This document shows positions 43,634-52,898 of a stretch of DNA of 64,000 nt, in pieces. Below the pieces are notes generated by a model. That model did no database searches. It worked only from the letters and a program-made list of their open reading frames with translations, and was not told where the DNA came from. The stretch is from JAKORR01 sp964608495 (GTDB taxonomy: Bacteria > Armatimonadota > Zipacnadia > Zipacnadales > FEN-943). The stretch covers positions 1-64,000 of the forward strand of contig CAZSOQ010000001.1 in the NCBI GenBank assembly GCA_964608495.1, in the 5' to 3' direction. Within the stretch, counting starts at the first letter, position 1; each line of letters opens with the position of its first letter. The position numbers and the translations under genes were made by a program.

Positions 43634-45343
43634 ATGCTGGCCGTTAGGCCCGCGACAGCCCAGCCGGAGCCGGAGACCCAGGGCTTCTGGGACGTGTACG
43701 GCGCCGGACAGATGGCGGAGAGGCTGGGCCGGGGCGAGGGACTGGTGCTGGACTGGGCCGAGGAGGCGATGCGGTGGGCGCCCGGGGACACGTCGCCGGC
43801 TGAGCCCTCGGCGCGGCCGGTCTCCCTGCGGGTACAGGCGATCAGGGACCTGGTCGGTGCCCCCTGGCTGGCCGGGGCTGTGCCGCCGGAGCCGCTCGTG
43901 GTGATGGGCGAGATCGGGGCCCTGGAGGGCGAGCCGGTCCTCGTGGGGACGGACGAGACGGGCCGGCGCGTGACGCTGGCTGCGCAGTGTGACGGGGGCC
44001 GGCGCGTGGGCTTTGCGTGGCCCCTGTTCGCGCAGGTGGGTCTGATGCTGTCGCGCTTCTCCTGGGCGGGAACCCCGGGCTTCAGTGGCTTCGTGCGCCG
44101 TGTGGATGACCTCTGGGACGACTGCCTGGCCGCTCTGTGCGGGGGACGGCCGCTCGTGGACGAGCTGGCCGACCTGCTCGGCGCTCTGGCGGGGGCCGTG
44201 GCGGAGGCCGGTGGGGCGCGGCTGGCGCGAGTGTGGCCCTGCCCGCTGGACGGCGACGGCCAGCCCTATGCGGGCGTGCTCGTCGGGTCGCACGACGTGG
44301 ACGCCGTGTACGCCGACGCGCGCTGGAGGGAGAGGAGCTACGACGAGCAGGCGGGCAACGAGTGGTTCAACTTCCCACGCTGGATGGAGCTGGAGCGGGA
44401 GTTGGGCCTGCGCTCGGCCTTCTACCTGCAGACGCCCACGGGCAGGGAGTACGAGCACGGGCCCGGGTATGACCTGCGCGACCCGGCCGTGCTCGAGGCG
44501 GCGAGGCGGCTGCACGAGGGGGGCTGGGAGATCGGCCCGCACCTGATGGACGCCGACCCCGCGGACCTGGTCGAGCAGGTGCGGCTCTTTGCGGCGCTGA
44601 CGGGCGTGCGGCCGCCCGGGACCCGTAGCCACTACCTCGCGCACCGCTGGGACAGCCTGGACGCCAAGGCCGCGGCCGGGCTGATCTACGACAGCACCTG
44701 GTACCCGGAGCAGACCCGGGTCGGGTTCCTGTGCGGGACCGTGCTGCCCTTCAGGCCTGTGAGCACGAAGTCGGGCGAGGCCCTGCCGCTGGTGGAGCTG
44801 AGCAGCGTGGTCGAGGACGGCGTCGTAACGGGAGTGTACGGCGAGGGCACCGCCCGCGACATTGCCGGGGCCGTGGAGGAGGGAGCGGCAGCGGTGCGGG
44901 CCGCGGCCGCTCGGGGCGGCTGCATCGTCCTGAACTGGCACCAGCGGACCTTCGCGCTCATGGACCGCTACTCGGGGGCTCCGGCGGACTGGACCCCCGC
45001 GTACCGCGGGGTAGCTGAGGTCGCTGAGGCGGCGGTGCCGAGACTGTGGAAGGCGACGCCTGGCGAGGTGGCGCGCTGGTGGCTGGCGCGGGCGGGCGCG
45101 AGGGTCCGATGGCGCGAGGGGGAGCTGGAGTTGACGAACGAGGGGCCGGCGGGGTGGCGCGGCGCCCTACTGGTAGGCGCGGGCGCGCTCGCGCCTGGTG
45201 AGGCGGAAGGGGCGGGCGCCGTGCGTCACGGCACGGGCTGGCTGGTGCCGGTGCAGGTCGAGGCGGGCGAGCGGACGATGGCGCTCCGAGGCGGTGGCTG
45301 TCAGGAGCCGGGGCGCTTGGGCCGCAGGTACACCACCCAGTAG
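43634..45343 (+). CDS. Polysaccharide-deacetylase-like (NodB superfamily) protein
   Basis: A 569-residue protein with no signal peptide. The middle (about 205-460) resembles the NodB/polysaccharide deacetylase barrel: GVLVGSHDVDAVYADARW carries the HD-type metal motif in altered form, WEIGPHLMDAD is the second motif region, PGTRSHYLAHRWDS the third, and VLNWHQRTFALMD the last. A helical N-domain and a beta C-domain surround it. GGAGGG precedes the ATG at 43634. The C-terminal 14 codons overlap the end of the convergent channel gene. Deacetylase activity is likely by fold, but substrate and activity are unproven. Confidence 0.65.
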   Translation: MLAVRPATAQPEPETQGFWDVYGAGQMAERLGRGEGLVLDWAEEAMRWAPGDTSPAEPSARPVSLRVQAIRDLVGAPWLAGAVPPEPLVVMGEIGALEGEPVLVGTDETGRRVTLAAQCDGGRRVGFAWPLFAQVGLMLSRFSWAGTPGFSGFVRRVDDLWDDCLAALCGGRPLVDELADLLGALAGAVAEAGGARLARVWPCPLDGDGQPYAGVLVGSHDVDAVYADARWRERSYDEQAGNEWFNFPRWMELERELGLRSAFYLQTPTGREYEHGPGYDLRDPAVLEAARRLHEGGWEIGPHLMDADPADLVEQVRLFAALTGVRPPGTRSHYLAHRWDSLDAKAAAGLIYDSTWYPEQTRVGFLCGTVLPFRPVSTKSGEALPLVELSSVVEDGVVTGVYGEGTARDIAGAVEEGAAAVRAAAARGGCIVLNWHQRTFALMDRYSGAPADWTPAYRGVAEVAEAAVPRLWKATPGEVARWWLARAGARVRWREGELELTNEGPAGWRGALLVGAGALAPGEAEGAGAVRHGTGWLVPVQVEAGERTMALRGGGCQEPGRLGRRYTTQ

Positions 45344-46179
45344 AAGGCGCCCACGAGGACGGAGCCCCCGAAGATATTGCCCAGGGTGACCGGGACGAGA
45401 TTGCGCACGAGGAAGGCGGACCAGGTGAGGTCGGCGTAGTCGAGCGGGGTCTTGCCGATGAGGTCCCAGAAGGGCTGAGGGGCCGCCGACTTGATGACGA
45501 GGGCGATTGGGATGAAGTACATGTTGGCGACGCTGTGCTCGAAGCCCGCAGCCACGAAGGCGGCGATGGGGGGGATGACCGCGAGGATCCGGTCCACGGT
45601 GGTGCGCGCGCTGTAGGTCATCCAGACGGCGAGGCAGACGAGGGCGTTGCACAGGGCGCCGAGGGCGAGGGCCTGGACGAAGTCCAGCCGCACTTTGGCC
45701 AGTCCGATGTTGAGGGCGGTCTGGCCCACGCCGCCGTCGGCCATCTGGTAGTGGCCGCCGAGGACGACGAGGAGGACCGTGGCGAGCGAGCCGGCGAAGT
45801 TGCCGGCGTAGACGATGGCCCAGTTGCGCAGGAGCTGCCAGGTGGAGACGCGACCGCCGGCCCAGGCCATGACGATGAGGTTGTTGCCGGTGAACAGCTC
45901 GGCGCCGGCGACGACGACGAGGATCAGGCCGACGGTGAAGACGAGGCCGCCGAGGAGTCTGGAGACGCCCCAGGGCACGGCCGCGCCGCCGGTCCAGACG
46001 ACGGTGGCGAAGACCGCGCCGAGGGCGATGAAGGCCCCGGCGAGGACGGCCAGCACGGCCGTGCTCCAGAAGTCGAGGTGGCCCTTGGCGACCCCGATGT
46101 CCTCGGCCCTGCGGGCCATCTCGGGCGGCAGGAGAGCATCGAAGCCCTTGGCGTTGGGCTGGTCGGGCGGCTTTGCCAT
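45301..46179 (-). CDS. Formate/nitrite transporter (FNT) family channel
   Basis: A 292-residue membrane protein with six helices of the FNT (FocA/NirC) fold. Family signs are AGAFIALGAVFATVVWTG, AGAELFTGNNLIVMAWAGG near residue 100 (the selectivity-loop region) and VPVTLGNIFGGSVLVGAFYWVVYLRP at the end. The ATG at 46179 follows GGGAG; a start 48 bases earlier lacks one. Carries small anions such as formate or nitrite. No formate or nitrite enzyme is nearby. The convergent neighbour overlaps its last 43 bases. Confidence 0.9.
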   Translation of the reverse strand: MAKPPDQPNAKGFDALLPPEMARRAEDIGVAKGHLDFWSTAVLAVLAGAFIALGAVFATVVWTGGAAVPWGVSRLLGGLVFTVGLILVVVAGAELFTGNNLIVMAWAGGRVSTWQLLRNWAIVYAGNFAGSLATVLLVVLGGHYQMADGGVGQTALNIGLAKVRLDFVQALALGALCNALVCLAVWMTYSARTTVDRILAVIPPIAAFVAAGFEHSVANMYFIPIALVIKSAAPQPFWDLIGKTPLDYADLTWSAFLVRNLVPVTLGNIFGGSVLVGAFYWVVYLRPKRPGS

Positions 46180-46391
46180 GCCTGCGGTCTCCCTGGCCCC
46201 CGGCGCGGCGGCGGGGCCCATGGTCACCGTCGCGGGCGAGCCCGCTTCATCGCGGAGCGCGCGTGGCGGCGAGGTGAATTCGCCGGCTTCGGGCCTGCGA
46301 CCTGCCTGCCCCGGCCGTGGGGGCCCGGGGCGATGCGCTGGTTTGCGGCGGTTGCGGGCAAGGGTATGCCCGGCGCAAGGGAGGCGAGGAC

Positions 46392-47132
46392 ATGGGTGAA
46401 CAACCGCTGGCCGAGGATGTCTGGGGGCAATGGCTGAGGGACTGCTACGAGAGCGGGCCGGTGCCCATCACGATCCGGCGTGATGACGGGCATTGCGACA
46501 CGGCCTGCTTTGCCGGGGCGTACCTCGCCGCGCCGCCCGAGGTCGAGGAGGAGTTGCTGGGGCGCCTGTCCGGGCGCGTGCTGGACGTGGGCTGCGGGCC
46601 GGGGCGTCACCTGCTGTGGCTGCAGCAGCACGGCGTGGAAGCGGTGGGCATTGATGTCTCGCCGGGCGCTGTCGAGGTGGCCAGGGCCCGCGGCTGCAGA
46701 GACGTGCGCCTCATGGACGTCCACGAGCTGGGGTTCCCGGAAGACAGCTTTGATGGCGTCGTCATCCTGGGCGGCAACCTGAACCTGGGCGGCACGGCGG
46801 AAGGCCTGGCCCGGATGCTCGGAGGCCTGCAGAGGGTGGTGCGCCCGGGTGGCCTTCTCATCGGGCAGGGGCGCGACCCCCTCATCACGAGCAATCCCGC
46901 CCACCTGGCCTACCACGAGGTCAACCGCCGAGCGGGCCGGCCGCCGGGGCAGGCGCGCGTGCGCGTGGAGTACAGGGGAGCCGCCAGCGAGTGGTTCTGG
47001 CTACTGCTCCCGGAGAGGGACCGACTGGCCGGGGTCCTGGAGGCGACGGGCTGGGAGGGCCTGGAGTGGCACGGCGAGCCGGACGCGGCCGGTTACTATG
47101 TCGTCGCGCGATGCCGAGCGAAGAGGGGCTGA
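46392..47132 (+). CDS. Class I SAM-dependent methyltransferase
   Basis: A 246-residue Rossmann methyltransferase. Motif I is VLDVGCGPGRHLLWL (about 70-84), the acidic residue after it is in VGIDVS, and the post-I motif VRLMDVHELGFPEDSFDGVVILGG leads to VVRPGGLLIGQGRD. GGGAGGCGAGG precedes the ATG at 46392, which removes an unrelated upstream extension. Substrate unknown. The 54-base gap to the convergent Cys-rich gene holds a short GC palindrome only. Confidence 0.88.
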   Translation: MGEQPLAEDVWGQWLRDCYESGPVPITIRRDDGHCDTACFAGAYLAAPPEVEEELLGRLSGRVLDVGCGPGRHLLWLQQHGVEAVGIDVSPGAVEVARARGCRDVRLMDVHELGFPEDSFDGVVILGGNLNLGGTAEGLARMLGGLQRVVRPGGLLIGQGRDPLITSNPAHLAYHEVNRRAGRPPGQARVRVEYRGAASEWFWLLLPERDRLAGVLEATGWEGLEWHGEPDAAGYYVVARCRAKRG

Positions 47133-47186
47133 GGGACCAGGCGGCTGGTCGCCGGGAAGTGGCCGCGACGGCTGACCGGCGCCCGG

Positions 47187-47519
47187 CTAGTCGCGGAAGC
47201 AGGCCACCCGACCCTTGCCGTCCTCGGTCCAGTGGTTGCTGATGCACGCGCAGCAGAAGCCCCGCCGGGTGCAGGCGTCGTAGGAGCAGACGCACTCGGC
47301 GGCGTTGGGCTGGACGTTCGGGCAGGGCACACGGTCAGGAAGGTCCACCGTCTCGGCGGGGCGCTTGGCGCCTTGCTGGCAGGCCGTGAAGGGCCAGGTG
47401 GCGTTGCCTCGATGGTTGGCGACGCACAGACAGCAGACGGCCCAATTGGGGCAGCTCTTCTCCGTGCAGGGGCAGAGCTGGACGTTGATCTCGCGGTTTG
47501 GGCATTCGAGCTGAGCCAA
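47187..47519 (-). CDS. Cys-rich protein with two DUF6485-like repeats
   Basis: A 110-residue protein with two tandem copies of a Cys-rich unit: CPNREINVQLCPCTEKSC with CCLCVANHRG, then CPNVQPNAAECVCSYDAC with CCACISNHW. Each has eight or so Cys and a conserved N-H pair, as in the DUF6485 family, which probably binds metal. A TTG start at 47519 fits AGGAGGTG at ideal spacing; ATG at 47570 would add an unrelated leader. Function unknown. Confidence 0.7.
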   Translation of the reverse strand: MAQLECPNREINVQLCPCTEKSCPNWAVCCLCVANHRGNATWPFTACQQGAKRPAETVDLPDRVPCPNVQPNAAECVCSYDACTRRGFCCACISNHWTEDGKGRVACFRD

Positions 47520-47610
47520 GAACGGCACCTCCTGTGAGCTGGCGGCAAGACAGCGCGAAGCGCGACCCACCGGCCCGGACTCTCAGGCCGAGGATGCTGC
47601 AGCAGAACCC

Positions 47611-47685
47611 GCCGTGGCGCAAAGGGCGCGCCGGGGCCGTGGCGCAAAGGGCGCGCCGGGGCCGTGGCGCAAAGGGCGCGGCCGG
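47611..47685. repeat. Three-copy 25-base tandem repeat
   Basis: The unit GCCGTGGCGCAAAGGGCGCG plus CCGGG occurs at 47611, 47636 and 47661. The first two are identical; the third differs at its end. It lies between the end of the DUF4091 gene and the start of the Cys-rich gene. Possible variable-number repeat. Confidence 0.85.
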
Positions 47686-47695
47686 CGATGACCGG

Positions 47696-49984
47696 TTACC
47701 GCATCAGCTCGGCCAGGCTTTCGATGCGCCGGGCGAGCAGCCACCGGTACACGTCCATCTCTTCCGGTGACCAGAAGCCGTCGTACTTGTACTTGGCGAC
47801 CACCGGGATGTTCTCCCAGACGAAGGACAGCGTCTTCTCGGCCACTGCCGCCTCCTTGCGCGCGGTCGCCGAGCCCGAGGCCTTCGCACGCTCGGCCAAC
47901 TGCTGGAGGGTGTAGATGTAGCGGTAGTCGTCGTAGCCCTCGCGGTAGGCCTCCCACAGGGCGACCGGCAGCGGCGTGCCGTCCGCCTCGCTGCGGTTGA
48001 AGAAGTCCATGGCCGACCCGTCGAGGTAGTTGAGGGGATCGCCGCTGGACGACTGGTAGATCCAGGGGATGAGGCGCAGGAAGCCGGACCGCCAGAAGCC
48101 AAAGCCGTAGGTCATGCGGGCGCCGGCCACGGGCGTGTGATCGTTCTCGCCGTTGACGTGGTTGGGGTAGCACCAGTACCCGACCTTGCGTGCCGCCATG
48201 TCGGCCAGGAGAGGCTCGCGCTCGGGCAGGAAGGGCTGGGTGCACCACACGTCCACGAAGGGCCGCATCGGCTCGAAGGCCGCGTTGGTGGGGTCGGCGG
48301 TGACGTAGGAGCGGACACCGGCCGCCTGGACGGCCTTGAGGACGCCGACCATGAAGGCGACGGCTTCCTCGGAGCCGCCGGGCTCGTCTATGGGGTAGTA
48401 GAGGAACTCGGGCCAGCCGCGGCTCTTGCGCTCCCGGTCAAGGAGCCGGACCATCGCCGTGATTTCGGTGAAGAACTCCGGCGGTGGGAGCTTCACGCCC
48501 GAGAGGTGGCTGCCGTAGCTTTCCTTCACGTACTTGCGGTACACGCCGCCGGTGTTGAAGCCCATCACGTAGGGCGGCTGGAAGCCGAAGCGCTCCGCCA
48601 GGGCGAGCTTGGCGCCCAGGCGGTCGAAGGCGTCGCCGGGATCGAAGCTCCCCTCGTCGTCGGCCTCGCGGACCCAGCAGCTCAGGACGACGTTGCGCGT
48701 GCCGTGGGCCACCATGTCGGCGTGCTCCAGCTCCGCCTTGCGCTCCCAGTACCGGCGCGAGACGTCGTCGGGCGCGCCGGCCACGCGGTCCAGCGGATGC
48801 CGGTAGTAGATGGCGTAGGTGTGCGCGGGGTCCTCCTGCAGCTTGACGTTGACCACGCGCAGGAGCACGGGGACCTGGACCGAGCGGCCGTCGGCCACGA
48901 ATTCCAGGCCCGCACGGTACAGGCCCGGCCGGGCGGCCTCGGGCACATGGAGGGTCAGCCAGAACCGGGCGTTCTCGCCGGCCTTCAGCGGCCCGCCCTC
49001 CCAGCGGTCGAGGATGTCCGGCACGACACGGAACCGGTCCTGCACGCGGTAGTTGAGCCTGGCGGGCAGGAACCGGACCTTGCGCACGACGATGTTCTCG
49101 ACCGGCACTGGCCCCAGCGCCTCGAGACGCACCTGCGCGCTCGCCAGGTCACGCAAGGGGCGGACGGTGAAGGTAAGCGGCTCGTACTCGCCGGGCGCGG
49201 CGAAGACCCGCAGCGTCGGGTCCTTCTCCTCGGGCGTGGGATTCGTCGAGGGGTATACCACCTGGGCCCAGTGGCGGCGCCACAGGTAGAAGCCGCGCTC
49301 CTGCTCGGCTTGCGTCGCGGCAGGCTCAGGGCCGGGGGACGGCTCGGGGTCCTGACGCCAGCGGGCCAGCTCCTCGTCGGGCGCCCACTGCTCCAGCCGG
49401 GCTATCAGCGCCTGGGCCGCCGCGTCGTCGGCGGGCTGCCAGGCCACGACGCCAGCCAGGCAGGCCTTGCTGCGCGGCGCGAGAGCCACCTTGATCCGGC
49501 CGTCGCTCGCGGCCGAGAAGGTGTGACCGAGGAATCGGTAGGGGCCCTCGATCTGGCAACGCCAGGTGTCGTCGCCGACGCGCACGTCGAAGTCCCAGTA
49601 CTGGGCGGCGTTGCCGGCGCTCACTCCGCAGCGCACGTATACCCGCCACTGCCCGGGGTCCGCGGCGAAGGCGAAGGACGTGGGGGCGCCGGCGACGACG
49701 GCATCCTCGGTCAGGGCGTTGGTCCAGATGGGGGGAGGCTCGGCGGCGCCGCGGCTGACGTTCTCGACACTCTCGGTCCAGGCGCGGTGGTGCGCCGACA
49801 GGCCCTCGACGGAGGTCCAGCCGTACTGGGCCTCGGCGGTCGCCGGGGTCACCCTTTGCGCCTCGGGCCAGACGGGGGAGTCGTCCGAGCCCAGGTCGAA
49901 GATGAGCATCCGCGCGGCCACTGGTGAGGCCACCAGCGCGGCGAGGAGGACGGCCAGGGCGAGGACGAGGAGCCAGCGGGTCAT
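47696..49984 (-). CDS. Secreted DUF4091-type glycoside hydrolase-like protein
   Basis: A 762-residue exported protein (signal peptide 1 to about 24). Residues about 25-190 resemble a malectin-like carbohydrate-binding domain (RVYVRCGVSAGNAAQYWDF). Beta domains (about 225-385) precede a TIM barrel (about 395-650) with FLYYPIDEPGG, where Asp and Glu sit as in glycosidase active sites. The C-terminus is DUF4091, with LWEAYREGYDDYRYIYTLQQLAE. GGGAGGTGACGGGCA precedes the ATG at 49984, which overlaps the stop of the upstream gene (ATGA). Glycan activity is expected but not established. Confidence 0.8.
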   Translation of the reverse strand: MTRWLLVLALAVLLAALVASPVAARMLIFDLGSDDSPVWPEAQRVTPATAEAQYGWTSVEGLSAHHRAWTESVENVSRGAAEPPPIWTNALTEDAVVAGAPTSFAFAADPGQWRVYVRCGVSAGNAAQYWDFDVRVGDDTWRCQIEGPYRFLGHTFSAASDGRIKVALAPRSKACLAGVVAWQPADDAAAQALIARLEQWAPDEELARWRQDPEPSPGPEPAATQAEQERGFYLWRRHWAQVVYPSTNPTPEEKDPTLRVFAAPGEYEPLTFTVRPLRDLASAQVRLEALGPVPVENIVVRKVRFLPARLNYRVQDRFRVVPDILDRWEGGPLKAGENARFWLTLHVPEAARPGLYRAGLEFVADGRSVQVPVLLRVVNVKLQEDPAHTYAIYYRHPLDRVAGAPDDVSRRYWERKAELEHADMVAHGTRNVVLSCWVREADDEGSFDPGDAFDRLGAKLALAERFGFQPPYVMGFNTGGVYRKYVKESYGSHLSGVKLPPPEFFTEITAMVRLLDRERKSRGWPEFLYYPIDEPGGSEEAVAFMVGVLKAVQAAGVRSYVTADPTNAAFEPMRPFVDVWCTQPFLPEREPLLADMAARKVGYWCYPNHVNGENDHTPVAGARMTYGFGFWRSGFLRLIPWIYQSSSGDPLNYLDGSAMDFFNRSEADGTPLPVALWEAYREGYDDYRYIYTLQQLAERAKASGSATARKEAAVAEKTLSFVWENIPVVAKYKYDGFWSPEEMDVYRWLLARRIESLAELMR

Positions 49985-50889
49985 TGCCCGTCACCTCCCT
50001 GCCAGGGCGAATCGAGAAGGCGAAGATCGGCACCCAGCTCCGCGGCGTCCTGGCCGGGGACGACCAGGCGGTAGTCGCCCGCGGCGAGGCCCGGCGGGAG
50101 TCGCAGGGCCATCCGCGTCCTGCCCGCCGGCACCTCGGCCGTTGTGGTGGCCACCGCGGCGTCGCCGTTCATCAGCGCCAGCCTGATCTCGGCCTTCTCG
50201 CCCGGGGGGAGGCCCAGCACCTCGACCATCACGGGCAGGGCGGGGTCGTCCGCGAACCCGACCCTGGCGAGCGGTTCGAGGCTGACGACTGTGGGCTCGG
50301 TGAAGCGCGTGAGCTCAAGGTCGTCGAGGTAGAAGTCCACCGTGTCGCCGTCCTTGTAGCGGGACTCGGAGATGGAGAGCTTGATCTCCTGAGCCTGGTC
50401 GCGATCCGGAAGGTCGTCGAGCGGGAAGACCAGCTCGACGGCTTCGCCCTTCCGCAGGGACAGGTCGCGGCTCCAGTTGCTGCGCGGCCCCGTGGTCGTG
50501 ATGAGCAGCGTGACGGGTAGGTTCGGCAGCTCGTCGCGGCTCGTGTCGGCGTAGATCCAGAAGCGGAGGCGCTCCCAGCCGGCCCAGTCCTGGGCCTCGG
50601 GGGGTATCTTCAGCCAGCACCTGGGCCAGCCGATGGGGTACTTGACCTCGCCGGCATGCCAGTCCACGGGGATGTGGAAGAGCAGGGCCCGTCCGGCGCG
50701 TGCGTGGGCGCCGGAGGGCTCCAGCGTGCCCTCGGTGACAGCCCAGCCGTCGAGAGCCTCGCCGTCCGCGAGAAGGAGGCGCTCGATGCGTCCCTCGCGG
50801 ATCAGGCGCTGGGCGTCGGCCGCACCAGGCGGCAGGGCCAGCAGCACGAGCACGAGCGTCGCTCCGGGGAGCAGGCGGTCCAGAGACAT
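49981..50889 (-). CDS. Secreted beta-sandwich protein coupled to the DUF4091 gene
   Basis: A 302-residue protein with a signal peptide (LVLVLLALPPGAADA, to about 27). The domain about 45-195 resembles a carbohydrate-binding module (WERLRFWIYADTSRDELPNL, TVDFYLDDLELTR), with a second beta domain after it. No catalytic motif is seen. Its stop overlaps the next start by ATGA, so the two proteins are probably made in fixed ratio and may work as enzyme and binding partner. GAGGTGATGG precedes the ATG at 50889. Confidence 0.65.
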   Translation of the reverse strand: MSLDRLLPGATLVLVLLALPPGAADAQRLIREGRIERLLLADGEALDGWAVTEGTLEPSGAHARAGRALLFHIPVDWHAGEVKYPIGWPRCWLKIPPEAQDWAGWERLRFWIYADTSRDELPNLPVTLLITTTGPRSNWSRDLSLRKGEAVELVFPLDDLPDRDQAQEIKLSISESRYKDGDTVDFYLDDLELTRFTEPTVVSLEPLARVGFADDPALPVMVEVLGLPPGEKAEIRLALMNGDAAVATTTAEVPAGRTRMALRLPPGLAAGDYRLVVPGQDAAELGADLRLLDSPWQGGDGQ

Positions 50890-50954
50890 TGTGCCATCAC
50901 CTCGCCTCGCGGTCTCGCATGGGCCCGACGCGGTGGGCGGCAGCCCCGTCCGGG

Positions 50955-52196
50955 TCACTGCCATGTTTCGTCTATCAACTGGCGCGCGTGGGGCACGGCG
51001 CCGGCCACCTGAGGGCTCTGCCGGAGGCTGAAGAGCGTCTCGGCGGCGGGGATGAAGTCGTGGTCGGCAAGCACGGCGGCGGCTTCGGCCCACGCCGCGG
51101 CTACCAGGTCGGCGGTGGGCGCCAGCGCGAGGCCGAGCAGGTGGTAGTGCCCGGCCTGGCCGGGCTGCCGGGCGATGGCCCCACGCGCCGCCTTCGCGGC
51201 GGCCTCGGCCTCTCCCCTCACTGAGAGCCTGCGGGCCTCGAGCGCGTGGGCTAGCGAGGCGTCGGCCCGCTCGTCGGCGAGAGCCGCGCGGATGTGGGCC
51301 GCTGCCTGCTCGTCCCAGCCCTCGGGGGGCGCTCCCTCCTCGGCCAGGTCCAGGAGCATTGCCGCGCGGAGCAGATGAGCCGCGCCGAGCCGCGGCCGCG
51401 CCTGCGTCAGCCTCGCCAGCTCGGCCAGCGCGCGGTTCGGCTCGCCCAGGTCGAAGGTCACCTGAGCATAGCGCAGCCGCGCCCCGTCGAAGCCGGGGTC
51501 CGTGCGTAGCGCCTCGATGTAGGCAGCCTGGGCGCGCTCGCGGCTGCGGATGATCTCCGCCTCCCAGCCCTCCTGGAAGTACTGACCGGCGGTGGCGTTC
51601 TCTGTGCCGGGAGGCTCGTAGCGAAGCGCGGGGCTCTCGGGCGCCCGGGCCGCGGTCAGCAGGCGGTCGAGCCAGCCGGCCAGGCGAGCCAGCAGCGGTA
51701 TCACGCCGGCGCGCAGCGTCGCCGCCGTGGCCCGGCGACAGGCCTCGAGAGCGCCCGCGAGATCGCCGTGATGGGCGGCCCGCAGCGCCAGCCACACCTC
51801 GTCGGCCGGGCTGTCACCGGTGGGCTCCGGGGCGGGCCAGTCGCCCTCGCCCTCGCCGTCGGTCCAGGCCTCAGCCAGCGCCTCCGGGGGCGCGGCGCCC
51901 ACCTCGGTGAGCTGGTCGGTGAGGTGCAGATGCACGCCCCGGCCGGAGACGGCGGTGAGCCTAGGCCACGCCACAGGGGCGACTATCCCCGGCTGGAGCA
52001 GCACCGCCAGCCTGCGCTCGTGTAGCTCCTCGGCGGCCGTCCTCACCACGGGCACGAGGGTGTCCAGCTCACCGGCCGCGTCGCGCACCAGCGGGGGCTG
52101 CAGGTCACCCTCGCGTCGGCGGCGAAGCAGGTAATCGAGCAGTTGAGTGGCTTCCTCGGACAGCGGTCGGCGGATCAGCGGGTGTATGCCGCCCAT
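50955..52196 (-). CDS. TPR-type helical repeat protein
   Basis: A 413-residue soluble protein. The N-terminal 100 residues are of unknown type (SEEATQLLDYLLRRRREGD). From about 130 on there are alpha-helical TPR-like repeats (SRERAQAAYIEALRTDPGFD, PNRALAELARLTQARPRLGA). No signal peptide, so probably cytoplasmic. It is first in a likely three-gene unit with the two secreted proteins downstream (65-base gap). Its start is 29 bases from the divergent nitroreductase start, so their promoters overlap. Function unknown. Confidence 0.55.
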   Translation of the reverse strand: MGGIHPLIRRPLSEEATQLLDYLLRRRREGDLQPPLVRDAAGELDTLVPVVRTAAEELHERRLAVLLQPGIVAPVAWPRLTAVSGRGVHLHLTDQLTEVGAAPPEALAEAWTDGEGEGDWPAPEPTGDSPADEVWLALRAAHHGDLAGALEACRRATAATLRAGVIPLLARLAGWLDRLLTAARAPESPALRYEPPGTENATAGQYFQEGWEAEIIRSRERAQAAYIEALRTDPGFDGARLRYAQVTFDLGEPNRALAELARLTQARPRLGAAHLLRAAMLLDLAEEGAPPEGWDEQAAAHIRAALADERADASLAHALEARRLSVRGEAEAAAKAARGAIARQPGQAGHYHLLGLALAPTADLVAAAWAEAAAVLADHDFIPAAETLFSLRQSPQVAGAVPHARQLIDETWQ

Positions 52197-52225
52197 GTCG
52201 GACCATCCCCCAGGGAGGTCGCGGG

Positions 52226-52855
52226 ATGAACTCCTTCCTCGAGCTGGCGAAGGGACGCCGTAGCGTCCGCCTGTATAGACCGGAGCCTGTTCCGCCCCTT
52301 GTCATCAGGCGGTTGCTGGAGGCAGCGCGCTCGGCTCCCTCCGGTCTCAACGTGCAACCTTGGGAGTTCGTCGTGGTGACCGACGAGACCTTGCGGGCGC
52401 AGGTGGGGCGCAACGCCTTCTACTACGGCATCTACAGTCCGCACGTGGGGCGGGCGCCGGTCATCATCGCCGTGTGCATGAATAGGCGGCGCGGCCCCTT
52501 CGCGCGGGATGACTGCTGCATCGCGGCCACGCACCTGCTGCTGGCGGCCGCGGACCTGGGCCTGGGGGCGTGCTGGGTGGGCGGGCTGCGGCGCGAGGCG
52601 GTGCGCAGGAGCCTCGGCGTCCCCGAGGGCATGCAGGTGCTGTGCCTGGTCACCGTGGGCTACCCGGCGGAGAAGCCGCGGCCCACGCCCAGGCGCGACC
52701 TGGCCAGCATGGTGCACTGGAACGGCTGGCAGTCGCGCAGGCCGCGCTCGGGGGCGAGGTCGTGGGGGCCGCTGTCGGTGCTGGGCCACTTCCTCCGCGT
52801 GCAGATGTTGGCCCTCCGGCGACCCAAGGGCAAAGAGACCCCGCCGCACAAGTGA
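52226..52855 (+). CDS. Nitroreductase-family flavoprotein
   Basis: A 209-residue FMN-dependent oxidoreductase. RRSVRLYRPEPVPPLVIRRLLEAARSAPSG-type N-terminus (residues 11-40) holds the phosphate- and flavin-contacting residues, and DCCIAATHLLLAAADLGLGACWVGG (about 95-119) is the core helix. The last 30 basic residues extend beyond the usual family end. GGGAGG precedes the ATG. It could reduce nitro, enone or halogenated compounds. The real substrate is unknown. Confidence 0.9.
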   Translation: MNSFLELAKGRRSVRLYRPEPVPPLVIRRLLEAARSAPSGLNVQPWEFVVVTDETLRAQVGRNAFYYGIYSPHVGRAPVIIAVCMNRRRGPFARDDCCIAATHLLLAAADLGLGACWVGGLRREAVRRSLGVPEGMQVLCLVTVGYPAEKPRPTPRRDLASMVHWNGWQSRRPRSGARSWGPLSVLGHFLRVQMLALRRPKGKETPPHK

Positions 52856-52898
52856 GCGTGGCCGCTCCTCGGGCGCTGGGGGGGGGCAGGCGCTCGGT

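Noticed and set aside
43544..45343. Longer 599-residue form of the deacetylase-like protein
   Set aside because: The first 30 residues are basic and unrelated; GGAGGG before the ATG at 43634 supports the shorter form.
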